31,334 nt of DNA. It comes from CAYSGX01 sp964518215. GTDB lineage: Bacteria > Bacteroidota > Bacteroidia > Chitinophagales > CAIOSU01. The notes under the pieces were generated by a model. It was not told the origin of the DNA, searched no databases, and was given only the letters and a program-made list of their open reading frames with translations. A program made the position numbers and the translations under genes. This document shows, one piece after another, positions 1-6,404 of this stretch (the first letter of the stretch is position 1; each line of letters begins with the position of its first letter). The stretch covers positions 1 to 31,334 of the forward strand of contig CAZFFP010000043.1 of the NCBI GenBank assembly GCA_964518215.1, in the 5' to 3' direction.

Positions 1-102
1 GAAAAACAAGAATGATTTACATACGTCTTCATTTGCTTTTCTAAAATCTGCATATGCTTGAATTATATCAAGCATTAATTCTCTTAGCATTCCATCACCC
101 TA
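1..102 (-). pseudogene. In-frame continuation of the OLD-type nuclease gene past an amber codon
   Basis: Reading leftwards from the TAG at 100-102, the same frame stays open to the window edge (33 further codons). It begins G-D-G-M-L-R-E-L-M-L and continues with a helix-like stretch (DIIQAYADFRKAN). This matches the ABC-ATPase signature helix expected at this point in OLD-family nucleases (usually G-x-G-x-x-R), so the stop interrupts the ATPase domain rather than ending the protein. One substitution (CAG or AAG to TAG) explains it. A real nonsense mutation and a base-calling error cannot be told apart here. Confidence 0.7.
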
Positions 103-861
103 TTCTTCAGCAAGAGTTTCAATTCCATCATCAACTGTCGTTTCAAAATTCTTAAGTAGGTCGTCAAAAACAGGTGCTGAAACTTCAAATTTGACTTTTG
201 TGCAATCTGGAAATTGCTTTTCTAAATGAATTTTTACGTTATTTCCAACATTGTCAAATTCCGCTTTTATTTCGGAATTATCATCTTCAAAAAGTTCTCT
301 GAACTTAGCTTGAAATTGTTGGTATTGTTCATTCTCTTGCAAAATGGCAGTTAACACTCCCGAAAGCATTATGCCTATTGGTGTTGATTTACCATATTTT
401 GCTACACTGTCATAATATTGTTTTGTGTTAACATACTCGAATTTTGGCAAGAAGTCATTTAGTGCTGCATCAAAACCAGTCCCAGGATTAACTTCTTGTC
501 CGTTTACAAACATTTTACGTTTATTTGGCAATAAACTTGAACGTCTAAAAGTTACTGTGTCTGAACCGCCTAGAGCGTTTTCGATTTTTGTTCTATTGGC
601 TGCGTTTTGCATTTGAGCCGCTCCATCAATTGCTCCTGTGAAAGTTACTTCAACTGCAATTTCTCGTTCTGTTTCTCTTTTGTATTTTAAATCTTCAAGA
701 CGTCCACTTTTACCAATTCCATTAAAGAAAAACTCAATAGCTTCAAAAAAATTTGTTTTCCCACAATTATTCTGTCCAACAAAAATATTGAAGTCTGTTG
801 TTAAAAATTCAGTCTGTTGTATTGACCTAAAGTTGTCAATTTTAATGTTCGATATTTTCAT
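100..861 (-). CDS. OLD-family ATP-dependent nuclease, N-terminal ATPase part (interrupted)
   Basis: The 253-residue product starts with an SMC/RecF/OLD-type ATPase fold: M-K-I-S-N-I-K-I-D-N-F-R-S then a P-loop GQNNCGKTN at about residues 29-37, followed by E-A-I-E-F-F, the standard order in this family. Full OLD proteins are 500-700 residues: an ATPase with a split signature motif plus a C-terminal TOPRIM nuclease. Here the frame meets TAG just before the signature motif, and the same frame continues beyond it to the window edge. Family knowledge: OLD nucleases act in phage exclusion and include the GajA subunit of Gabija. Which subgroup this is cannot be decided without the TOPRIM part and the next gene, both outside the window. 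The gene is AT-rich and lies 121 bp downstream of the recombinase gene, on the same strand. As written the product would lack the signature helix and be inactive. Confidence 0.75.
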   Translation of the reverse strand: MKISNIKIDNFRSIQQTEFLTTDFNIFVGQNNCGKTNFFEAIEFFFNGIGKSGRLEDLKYKRETEREIAVEVTFTGAIDGAAQMQNAANRTKIENALGGSDTVTFRRSSLLPNKRKMFVNGQEVNPGTGFDAALNDFLPKFEYVNTKQYYDSVAKYGKSTPIGIMLSGVLTAILQENEQYQQFQAKFRELFEDDNSEIKAEFDNVGNNVKIHLEKQFPDCTKVKFEVSAPVFDDLLKNFETTVDDGIETLAEE

Positions 862-901
862 TGCTGTCGTCTTTTATGCTTGCTGGTAACTTGTTTATTG
901 C

Positions 902-958
902 CGAAACAAACTTTCGCTTATCTGCCTCATCTGGAGAGATTGGCGAAGGTTTGTTTCG
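902..958. repeat. 16-bp inverted repeat beside the recombinase gene
   Basis: The arms at 902-917 and 943-958 are complementary with one mismatch and are separated by 25 bp. The arm sequence is CGAAACAAACTTTCGC. No T-run follows on the minus strand, so it is a poor match to an intrinsic terminator for the recombinase gene that ends at 983. Its place between recombinase and nuclease genes makes it a candidate recombination or protein-binding site. That role is inference only. Confidence 0.5.
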
Positions 959-982
959 CTTTATAAAAGTATAAATCTATTA

Positions 983-2035
983 CTATAAATCATCAAATGG
1001 CGAAATTATTTTTTGAATACTTCTCGTACTCACATGAGTATATATCTCGGTAGTCTTGCTGCTTTTATGTCCTAATATCTCCTGTATATAACGCAAATCT
1101 GTCCCGGCTTCCAACAAATGTGTGGCATAGCTGTGCCTCAACCAGTGCAGCGTAACAGGGCGCTTAATCTTCGTTTTTTGAAGTGCAGATTTTAATACCA
1201 ACTGTAAACTTCTTGCATCATACGGCTCGCCTTTAGTTTGACCCTCAAATAAATATTTCTTAGGCTGATGCACCTTGAAATATTCGCGTAACAACAAAAT
1301 GGTCTTATCGCTCAAAGGTGCAATACGGTCTTTCTTACCCTTAGCATTTTTAATCAATAATAAATTTCGCTTCGAATCCACATCGCCTATTTTCAGATGT
1401 ATCAGTTCACTGCTTCTCAGCCCGCAACTGTATATCAGGCTGAGCATTGCCTTGTGTTTAATGTTATTAATTGATTCTAAAATGCTCTTCACTTCCACCT
1501 TACTTAGTACATTAGGCAGCAATTTTTCACGTTTGGGGCGATGAATCAGTTCAATATTCAGTTGTTTGTTTTCTACTATGCTGAAAAACAGCTTTAAGGC
1601 ATTCACCATCTGGTTTTGGTACGATGACGAAAATTTGTTTTTAAGAATATACTCATTGTTAAAGGTTATAATGTCGTTGTTGGTTATCTCCCCCACAGAT
1701 TTGTCGTAAAAAAACTTTAAAAAAATATGTAGCGCATCGGTATATGTTTTGATGCTGTTGGGGCTGTATCTGCGCGATTGCAGCCAGCGTTTAAACTCTT
1801 CAATTTTATCGATACTCTTGTGCTGTGTCTTTATAATTTTTGCTGGAAGCACACTTTCAATTTTAAAACGGGTTCGGTTTTCGGCAGTGTCAGGCACATG
1901 CCAGCAGCGTAAAGACTGGCTCCATTGTGCGCCTTCTATTTTTTTTATTCTGGCATTTAGTGCCGGAATATTATCAAAATGCACCGCTATACGTAGCTTC
2001 GCTTTGTGCGTAATTAAAGATGCTTTCCATTGCAT
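983..2035 (-). CDS. Tyrosine recombinase linked to the repeat array
   Basis: This 350-residue site-specific recombinase has the complete catalytic set: Arg207 (CGLRSSEL), Lys232 in the beta-hairpin (AKGKKDR), His297 and Arg300 (HWLRHSYATH), His323 (LGHKSSKTTE) and the nucleophile Tyr332 (IYTH). A SAM-like core-binding domain spans about residues 75-165. The first 60 residues are an extra domain with the pattern I-P-A-L-N-x-R-I-K-K-I-x-G-A-x-W-S-x-x-x-x-C-W-H-V-P. This resembles the HARP-like module of SMARCAL1-type helicases (inference from pattern only). The C-terminal part resembles XerC/XerD and integron integrases, but no integron-specific insert is apparent between the second and third catalytic blocks. 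The gene points away from the repeat array, which begins about 98 bp upstream of its start, the geometry of an integrase beside its array. ATG at 2035 was chosen because the N-terminal domain is complete from there. Confidence 0.93.
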   Translation of the reverse strand: MQWKASLITHKAKLRIAVHFDNIPALNARIKKIEGAQWSQSLRCWHVPDTAENRTRFKIESVLPAKIIKTQHKSIDKIEEFKRWLQSRRYSPNSIKTYTDALHIFLKFFYDKSVGEITNNDIITFNNEYILKNKFSSSYQNQMVNALKLFFSIVENKQLNIELIHRPKREKLLPNVLSKVEVKSILESINNIKHKAMLSLIYSCGLRSSELIHLKIGDVDSKRNLLLIKNAKGKKDRIAPLSDKTILLLREYFKVHQPKKYLFEGQTKGEPYDARSLQLVLKSALQKTKIKRPVTLHWLRHSYATHLLEAGTDLRYIQEILGHKSSKTTEIYTHVSTRSIQKIISPFDDL

Positions 2036-2060
2036 GGCTTAAATATAATAATAGCTGTAT

Positions 2061-2083
2061 TTATTTCAGCATTCTTGAAATAA
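2061..2083. promoter_or_regulatory. 8-7-8 bp perfect inverted repeat upstream of the recombinase start
   Basis: TTATTTCA and TGAAATAA (2061-2068, 2076-2083) flank a 7-bp spacer GCATTCT, centred about 37 bp upstream of the recombinase ATG and about 50 bp before the first repeat unit. Arms with a 6-8 bp spacer are the layout of a tyrosine-recombinase core site. It could equally be an operator for the recombinase gene. Confidence 0.4.
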
Positions 2084-2133
2084 TAAGTGCCAAAATCACG
2101 GTTCAAACAAAAGTGCAAATATCGGGGCAAACT

Positions 2134-2400
2134 AACCGTGCGATTCTGTTGCGGTAACTCTATGTAGAATTTACGGCATATCATCGGCATCGTGACGGTC
2201 GCTTTTTGGTTGGTAAACTTGGTTTAGGGAAAGTTCGCTAAAATCATCTCCATCGCCCAAATAAAAGTAGCCGAAAATGAAGCGCCACGTCATAGTTAAA
2301 TTTGGAGGAACACCCTTGATATTGTATCACCGTAATTCTTTTTGATATTTACGCCATCACTCACGTTCGAAAACCTCGAAAAGCTGTATACATTGCTTCT
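2134..2400. repeat. Repeat unit A (recombinase-proximal, truncated by gap)
   Basis: It begins AACCGTGCGATTCTG at 2134, right after the recombinase upstream region, and runs 267 bp into the N run. It is identical to unit B except for the last ~20 bp, which match the post-gap unit instead (GAAAAGCTGTATACATTG). Confidence 0.88.
2171..2400 (-). pseudogene. Fragment of the repeat-encoded small ORF, frameshifted (unit A)
   Basis: On the minus strand the N-terminal frame runs out of the gap as R-S-N-V-Y-S-F-S-R-F-S-N-V-S-D-G-V-N and stops early at F-L-Q-I-stop. The second half, from 2308 to the stop at 2171-2173, is open in another frame: P-P-N-L-T-M-T-W-R-F then ... Y-F-Y-L-G-D-G-D-D-F ... H-D-A-D-D-M-P-stop. 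Inserting one base near 2315 would join the halves. The post-gap unit carries that extra base, so a one-base deletion in this unit is the simplest reading. Confidence 0.45.
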
Positions 2401-2500
2401 NNNNNNNNNNNNNNNNNNNNNNNNNNNNNNNNNNNNNNNNNNNNNNNNNNNNNNNNNNNNNNNNNNNNNNNNNNNNNNNNNNNNNNNNNNNNNNNNNNNN
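2401..2500. other. Assembly gap (100 N) inside the repeat array
   Basis: Exactly 100 N, the conventional placeholder for a gap of unknown size. The flanks are not contiguous parts of a unit: the left flank stops near a unit end and the right flank resumes about 97 bp before a unit end. At least roughly 170 bp of one unit is therefore missing, and any number of whole units could be. Confidence 0.97.
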
Positions 2501-2596
2501 AACACCCTCGATGCTTGCCTCACAGTAGTTCCTTTTGGTATTTACGCCATCACTCACGTTCGAAAACCTCGAAAAGCTGTATACATTGCTTCTATC
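2501..2596. repeat. Repeat unit X (tail of a unit after the gap)
   Basis: The last ~96 bp of a unit. Its variable block at 2508-2539 differs from units A and B at about ten positions, mostly transitions, and is one base longer. The end block matches unit A. Confidence 0.85.
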
Positions 2597-2653
2597 AACC
2601 GTGCGATTCTGTTGCGGTAACTCTATGTAGAATTTACGGCATATCATCGGCAT
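2501..2653 (-). CDS. Repeat-encoded small ORF, N-terminal 51 codons (runs into the gap)
   Basis: From ATG at 2651-2653 the minus strand reads M-P-M-I-C-R-K-F-Y-I-E-L-P-Q-Q-N, then V-D-R-S-N-V-Y-S-F-S-R-F, and is open to the N run. With the extra base found in this unit, the frame would continue in phase into P-P-N-L-T-M-T-W-R-F and end H-D-A-D-D-M-P-stop, giving about 96 residues. In each unit the next ATG lies about 17 bp before the previous stop, so successive copies would overlap. The terminal unit shows a silent GAG/GAA change and a codon-wise changed block (S-N-V-Y-S-F-S-R versus S-Y-I-Y-R-L-G-R), which suits past coding. I do not recognise the protein. The repeat may instead act as DNA or RNA with the ORF as a by-product. 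Confidence 0.4.
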
Positions 2654-2866
2654 CGTGACGGTCGCTTTTTGGTTGGTAAACTTGGTTTAGGGAAAGTTCG
2701 CTAAAATCATCTCCATCGCCCAAATAAAAGTAGCCGAAAATGAAGCGCCACGTCATAGTTAAATTTGGAGGAACACCCTTGATATTGTATCACCGTAATT
2801 CTTTTTGATATTTACGCCATCACTCACGTTCGAAAACCTCCCTAAGCGGTAGATATAGCTTCTATC
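2597..2866. repeat. Repeat unit B (complete, 270 bp)
   Basis: The only unit seen in full: 270 bp from AACCGTGCGATTCTG to the same motif in the next unit at 2867. Its end block, CCTAAGCGGTAGATATAG at 2841-2858, differs from that of A and X, while its inner variable block equals that of A. This mosaic suggests conversion or recombination between units. Confidence 0.9.
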
Positions 2867-2926
2867 AACCGTGCGATTCTGTTGCGGTAATTCTATGTAG
2901 AATTTTACTTTAGGGCATTTCGGCAT
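2634..2926 (-). pseudogene. Frameshifted copy of the repeat-encoded small ORF (units C/B)
   Basis: From ATG at 2924-2926 the minus strand reads M-P-K-C-P-K-V-K-F-Y-I-E-L-P-Q-Q and then V-D-R-S-Y-I-Y-R-L-G-R for 55 residues, stopping at 2759-2761. The remaining half is open in a shifted frame down to the stop at 2634-2636 (D-A-D-D-M-P-stop). It has the same one-base deletion as unit A relative to the post-gap unit. Only this copy and the post-gap copy show the start region in full. Confidence 0.4.
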
Positions 2927-2984
2927 CTACATCAGGACAAACAAGCGTTTTTCGGCTCGTAAACTAAGTTTATAAGAAAGTGCT
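2867..2984. repeat. Diverged terminal repeat unit C
   Basis: The first ~38 bp match the other units with one substitution. The alignment then decays through an insertion near 2906-2925, but remains recognisable at TCGTAAACTAAGTTTATAAG (unit B: GGTAAACTTGGTTTAGGG). Beyond about 2985 similarity is too weak to call. A decayed unit at the end away from the recombinase is typical of arrays that renew themselves at the proximal end. Confidence 0.65.
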
Positions 2985-3098
2985 TTATAGGGATGCTGAC
3001 TGCGATGAAAAACTCTTACATGCCATGCAGAAGTATATGCTCGAAAAATCTTAGCGTCCAGCATCGAATTTTCGAGCAGCAACTACGATAACCAAAAT
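2985..3098. other. Spacer between the array and the nuclease gene
   Basis: No gene is visible. The stretch contains several short TCGAA/TTCGA motifs (3040-3075), including GCTCGAAAAATCTTAGC and GAATTTTCGAGC, which form an imperfect hairpin. It may be a remnant of the outermost unit or the terminator region of a neighbouring gene. Confidence 0.35.
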
Positions 3099-4520
3099 TC
3101 AACCAGTCCTGCTTCTTTTCACCTCGAAAAAGGGTTGCCGTAATTTCGATGAAAGTTTTGTAGGTAGCACTTTCCCTTGTTTTAACCAGCCCCGAACCAG
3201 CATATCTGCATCAGGAAAATATGGCATGGGTTGAGCGAAATCAAGCATCGAAGTAGCCGAAGAAATGGATTCCGAAATCGGCACATAGCCATAACCCCAA
3301 AACCGTCCGTCTTCGATTAGCACCACAGATTGTTCTTCCGATGTTTTTCCCCGGTCTATAATAACAAAATCATCGAAAGGCAGCCGAAACTGCTCGATGA
3401 TTTTCGAGGCTCTTTTATTGTAGGTTTCGGCAGCTTCTACACCCGCACAAATGCCTTTGCATTTTTTGATGTGATGCCGAAAACAAACCGCCTCCTCGTC
3501 CACAAGTCCGCAATAGCGCAAGCACAACTCATGCTCCTCCAAAAAGCCTTCGAGCTTTTCCCGTGCCGATGCATAGGTGGAGAACGATGCGAGCACATTT
3601 TTTTCGGCACAAAAATCTACCATTCTGAAATTAATGATGCCGTTTTCATCCTTGTTCCACACGATGCTGTGGTTAAACTTTTCGGCTTTGCGCATACGGT
3701 TGAATTTCGGCTGATGTTTTTTGATTTCCTCCGATTCGAGCAGCAAGGCAATCAGTTCGCTTCCGGTGGGCACAAAATCGACATTAAACAATTCGTGGAG
3801 CATCCGTTTACCTTTTCGTTCGTGCGTATTGAAATGACTCATGGCACGCTGATAAGCATTCACGCTTTTGCCGATATAGATAATATTGCCGTCACGGTCT
3901 AAGAAATAATATACCCCGCAGGTTTCGGGCAGCTTATCGAGAATGTATTGCTTGATTTTGTCAATACGCCTGACCATCAGCCCTTCCACGCCCTTGTTTT
4001 TGTATTGCGGATGGGTGCTTTTCAGTTGCATCAATATATCGAACAATTGAGCCGTAGCTACCGCATCGACTTCGGCACGGTGTCGGGCAGCATTTTCGAT
4101 GCCCAATTCTTCGCACAGATTACCCAAGCTGTAAGACCTTTTGCCCGGCAATAATTTTCGGCTTAAACGCACCGTGCAGAGCGTGTCTCTTTTGAACGTT
4201 GCTCCCAATGAAGCAAATTCCTCTTTGATGAACCCGTAATCGAAGTTGACATTATGAGCGACAAAAATATTCCCGTCTGTCAGCTCGAAAATGGTTCGGG
4301 CAACTTCGGCAAAAGTGGGAGCATCGGCAACCATCTCGTTGGTGATGCCCGAAATACGGGTAAACATCGGGCTGATACGACATTGCGGATTGATGAGCGA
4401 AGTGAATTTATTCACCACCGAAAGCCCGTCATGAATCAGGATGCAGATTTCGATGATATGACCCCTTCGGTATTCGAACCTACCCCCACAAGTTTCTATG
4501 TCAATTATGGCAAACATCAA
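3099..4520 (-). CDS. DEDDh exonuclease fused to a GIY-YIG nuclease domain
   Basis: The 473-residue protein has two nuclease modules. Residues 1-165 form a DnaQ/epsilon-type 3'-5' exonuclease: Asp7 and Glu9 (AIIDIET), Asp94 (AHNVNFDYGF), and His147 with Asp152 (RHRAEVDAVAT), the complete DEDDh set. Residues 198-290 form a UvrC/Cho-type GIY-YIG endonuclease: GVYYFL at 202-207, YIGKS at 215-219, a following Arg in YQRAMSHF, and a Glu-rich helix (LLLESEEIKKHQPKFN). The C-terminal ~180 residues contain a Cys/His patch (CLRYCG, CFRHHIKKCKGIC) like the region after GIY-YIG in UvrC-like proteins. Such exonuclease-GIY-YIG fusions are known in several phyla and common in Bacteroidota, with a presumed role in repair. 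Its gene lies upstream of the repeat array on the same strand, so read-through into the array is possible. Confidence 0.9.
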   Translation of the reverse strand: MMFAIIDIETCGGRFEYRRGHIIEICILIHDGLSVVNKFTSLINPQCRISPMFTRISGITNEMVADAPTFAEVARTIFELTDGNIFVAHNVNFDYGFIKEEFASLGATFKRDTLCTVRLSRKLLPGKRSYSLGNLCEELGIENAARHRAEVDAVATAQLFDILMQLKSTHPQYKNKGVEGLMVRRIDKIKQYILDKLPETCGVYYFLDRDGNIIYIGKSVNAYQRAMSHFNTHERKGKRMLHELFNVDFVPTGSELIALLLESEEIKKHQPKFNRMRKAEKFNHSIVWNKDENGIINFRMVDFCAEKNVLASFSTYASAREKLEGFLEEHELCLRYCGLVDEEAVCFRHHIKKCKGICAGVEAAETYNKRASKIIEQFRLPFDDFVIIDRGKTSEEQSVVLIEDGRFWGYGYVPISESISSATSMLDFAQPMPYFPDADMLVRGWLKQGKVLPTKLSSKLRQPFFEVKRSRTG

Positions 4521-4607
4521 TAATTACGATTCAAATACTTCAATAGAGCGCTAACAATTGAGACAAACCAAACTTGCTTCCATTTAAATTTAGCATCAGC
4601 AAAAATT

Positions 4608-4805
4608 TTAAACATCATAGCAAATAGCAAGATGATAATGATATTTGAGATTATAAAAATTTCTGATAATTGTTCGCCATTCAGTGTTTTTAAATTGAGG
4701 GAAAGCTAAGCGGAGAAATTTTATGAAAAGATTACGAATTGATTTGGGCCTCCCAAGGTCATAATAAACCAAAAACATTGAATAACGGATAGCATCATTG
4801 CTCAT
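4608..4805 (-). CDS. Possible small hypothetical protein (weak)
   Basis: A 65-codon AT-rich ORF in the 384-bp interval between the nuclease gene and the WYL regulator. The product is basic and aromatic-rich with no recognisable motif. It could be a gene remnant. Apart from this ORF I see nothing in 4521-4904. Reported only because the interval has no other content. Confidence 0.18.
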   Translation of the reverse strand: MSNDAIRYSMFLVYYDLGRPKSIRNLFIKFLRLAFPQFKNTEWRTIIRNFYNLKYHYHLAICYDV

Positions 4806-4904
4806 TAGTTAATTTTTCTTGTTTGAGCATTTATTTTTCCTAAATAAAGCTAATCAACGACATGTTTTGGCGCAGTCTATTACTACTTTTATGAAAAAAT
4901 AAGC

Positions 4905-5825
4905 ATGTCAAAACGCGAATCCATAGCCCGGTATAATCTCATCATAAAAAAACTAAGAAGGTCTTCTTCTACGTTTCAGGAAATTTCTGATTACCTCAAG
5001 AGAGAATCAGAATTACAGGCATACAATTTTAACGTATCGAAACGAACCTTTCAGCGCGACTTAGACGATATTCGTTCACTATTTAATATTGAGATCAAAT
5101 ATGACTTCTCGAGAAAGGTATACTTCATTGATGAAGAAGATCAGCCGGAAGCTAATGATAGAATACTGGAAGCATTTGACACATTCAATGCTTTAAATGT
5201 ATCTGACGGCTTGTCAAAATATATTCTGTTTGAAAAAAGAAAGCCGCAGGGCACCGAAAATCTTTATGGCTTGCTTCATGCTATAAAGCACCGTATGCAA
5301 ATCATGTTTACCTATGAAAAGTATTGGGAAGAAGAATCATCTCTGCGGAATTTAGAGCCCTACTTTTTGAAAGAATTCAAATACCGCTGGTATTTGCTGG
5401 GTAAAGATTTAAAAGACAATAACATTAAAAGTTTCGCGCTCGACCGCTTAAGCGACTTGCATATTTACCATAAGAAATTTAAGTATCCCGAAGATTTTAA
5501 TCCGGAAGAAATTTATAAGCATTGCTTTGGAATCATCAGCCCCAATGCCGAAAAACCGCATGAAATTATTTTATCGTTCAATCTTGTTCAGGGCAAATAC
5601 ATTAAATCGCTTCCGCTGCATCATTCGCAGGAAATTCTAAAAGAAGATGAAAAGGGATTACAGGTTAAACTGAATCTGTTTATTACGCATGATTTCATCA
5701 TGGAATTACTGTCTTTGGGAGAGAATGTAAAAGTGATTAAGCCAAAATCTCTGGTGAATCAACTTATCAGGAATTACAACGCAGCCATCAAAAATTACGA
5801 ACTATTAAAAGAAGAGAACTTATAA
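4905..5825 (+). CDS. HTH-WYL domain transcriptional regulator
   Basis: 306 residues. The N-terminal ~75 residues form a winged helix-turn-helix of the DeoR/YafY type (residues 20-60, with SKRTFQRDLDDIRSLF as the recognition region). From about 120 a WYL domain follows, with R-W-Y-L-L-G at 161-166 and a downstream F-A-L-D-R-L-S-D-L strand that is typical of the fold. A WCX-like C-terminal extension runs to the end. WYL domains bind nucleic acid or nucleotide ligands, and the proteins act as regulators, often of DNA-damage or phage-defence genes in Bacteroidota islands. Here the regulator sits alone between nuclease and membrane-protein genes. The next two genes, in the same orientation with 130-bp gaps, are its most likely targets, but no operator could be identified. 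Confidence 0.9.
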   Translation: MSKRESIARYNLIIKKLRRSSSTFQEISDYLKRESELQAYNFNVSKRTFQRDLDDIRSLFNIEIKYDFSRKVYFIDEEDQPEANDRILEAFDTFNALNVSDGLSKYILFEKRKPQGTENLYGLLHAIKHRMQIMFTYEKYWEEESSLRNLEPYFLKEFKYRWYLLGKDLKDNNIKSFALDRLSDLHIYHKKFKYPEDFNPEEIYKHCFGIISPNAEKPHEIILSFNLVQGKYIKSLPLHHSQEILKEDEKGLQVKLNLFITHDFIMELLSLGENVKVIKPKSLVNQLIRNYNAAIKNYELLKEENL

Positions 5826-5953
5826 AAGCCACCACATTAGCAGATTCATTAGTTAATCGCCAGGCAATTAATAGGTGATAAACTGAATAATTATATTGGA
5901 GAGCAGATTTTGACAAAATGCTTCTCATGATCAGATAACCTTAACAACTACCA

Positions 5954-6274
5954 ATGAAGCATTCCCCTCGATATATAATTTTTTGGGCCGTGAGCAACTA
6001 TATTGACGAGGCTACTGAAGATGCAATTCTAAATGACCTTTCGAAATATAAAAGGTTGACTGACAGATTATTCCTTAAAACTATTAAAAAGCACTTTGAT
6101 ATTGAAAAATTCAATACCTCACCGGTTACCTGGGAAGACATTTGGTTGTATAATTATCTGAAATATGATTTCGTAAAAACGCGTTTCCCAAAGAAGGGGT
6201 TAATTGCAAAATACCAGAATGAAGTAATGATTCGGGTAAACAAAAAAATAGATAAACTGCTTATCTTTTCATAA
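5954..6274 (+). CDS. Hypothetical protein, 106 residues
   Basis: I do not recognise the family. The product is soluble, rich in Lys, Asp, Tyr and Trp, and has no signal peptide or membrane segment. It reads like a mostly helical domain: K-H-S-P-R-Y-I-I-F-W-A-V-S-N-Y at the start, then a charged helix and V-T-W-E-D-I-W-L-Y-N-Y-L near residue 58-69. It lies 128 bp after the WYL regulator in the same direction. An imperfect hairpin (AGCGG ... CCGCT, 6274-6308) follows its stop codon but without a T-run. Start ATG at 5954 is the first in the frame. Confidence 0.55.
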   Translation: MKHSPRYIIFWAVSNYIDEATEDAILNDLSKYKRLTDRLFLKTIKKHFDIEKFNTSPVTWEDIWLYNYLKYDFVKTRFPKKGLIAKYQNEVMIRVNKKIDKLLIFS

Positions 6275-6404
6275 GCGGAAATCATCTCTTTGATGATCTT
6301 ATGCCGCTAGCATTACTGAAGTGCCGACCACCTTTTTTATGATCTTCTTCTTCATTGACTTTAAACTTAAATTCCTTAAAATTGTCTTGCCTTAAATAAA
6401 TCTG

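Larger units (their letters stand above)
2134..2984. repeat. Tandem array of ~270-bp units with an internal assembly gap
   Basis: At least four units are visible: 2134-2400 (cut by N), 2501-2596 (tail of a unit after the gap), 2597-2866 (complete, exactly 270 bp) and a diverged terminal unit from 2867. The first and third visible units are identical over about 230 bp. Differences concentrate in two blocks: about 32 bp at 2316-2347 / 2508-2539 / 2779-2810, and about 17 bp at the unit end (2377-2395, 2571-2588, 2841-2857). Such identity implies recent amplification or gene conversion, and the gap suggests a longer array collapsed by the assembler. The array lies between a tyrosine recombinase and a nuclease gene, with no other gene in the interval. 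It is not CRISPR: units are far too long and the variable blocks are related to each other. Confidence 0.9.

Noticed and set aside
2296..2620. ORFs running across the N run on either strand
   Set aside because: They exist only because N was read through; apart from the minus-strand 51-codon frame they show no coding character.
2134..2984. CRISPR array
   Set aside because: Units are ~270 bp, with short related variable blocks instead of unrelated spacers, and no cas gene is in the window.
3330..3902. 190-codon plus-strand ORF inside the nuclease gene
   Set aside because: Shadow of the well-supported exonuclease/GIY-YIG gene on the other strand; no domain resemblance.
6274..6308. Terminator after the 106-residue ORF
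   Set aside because: The hairpin is imperfect and not followed by a T-run, so I do not call it a terminator.
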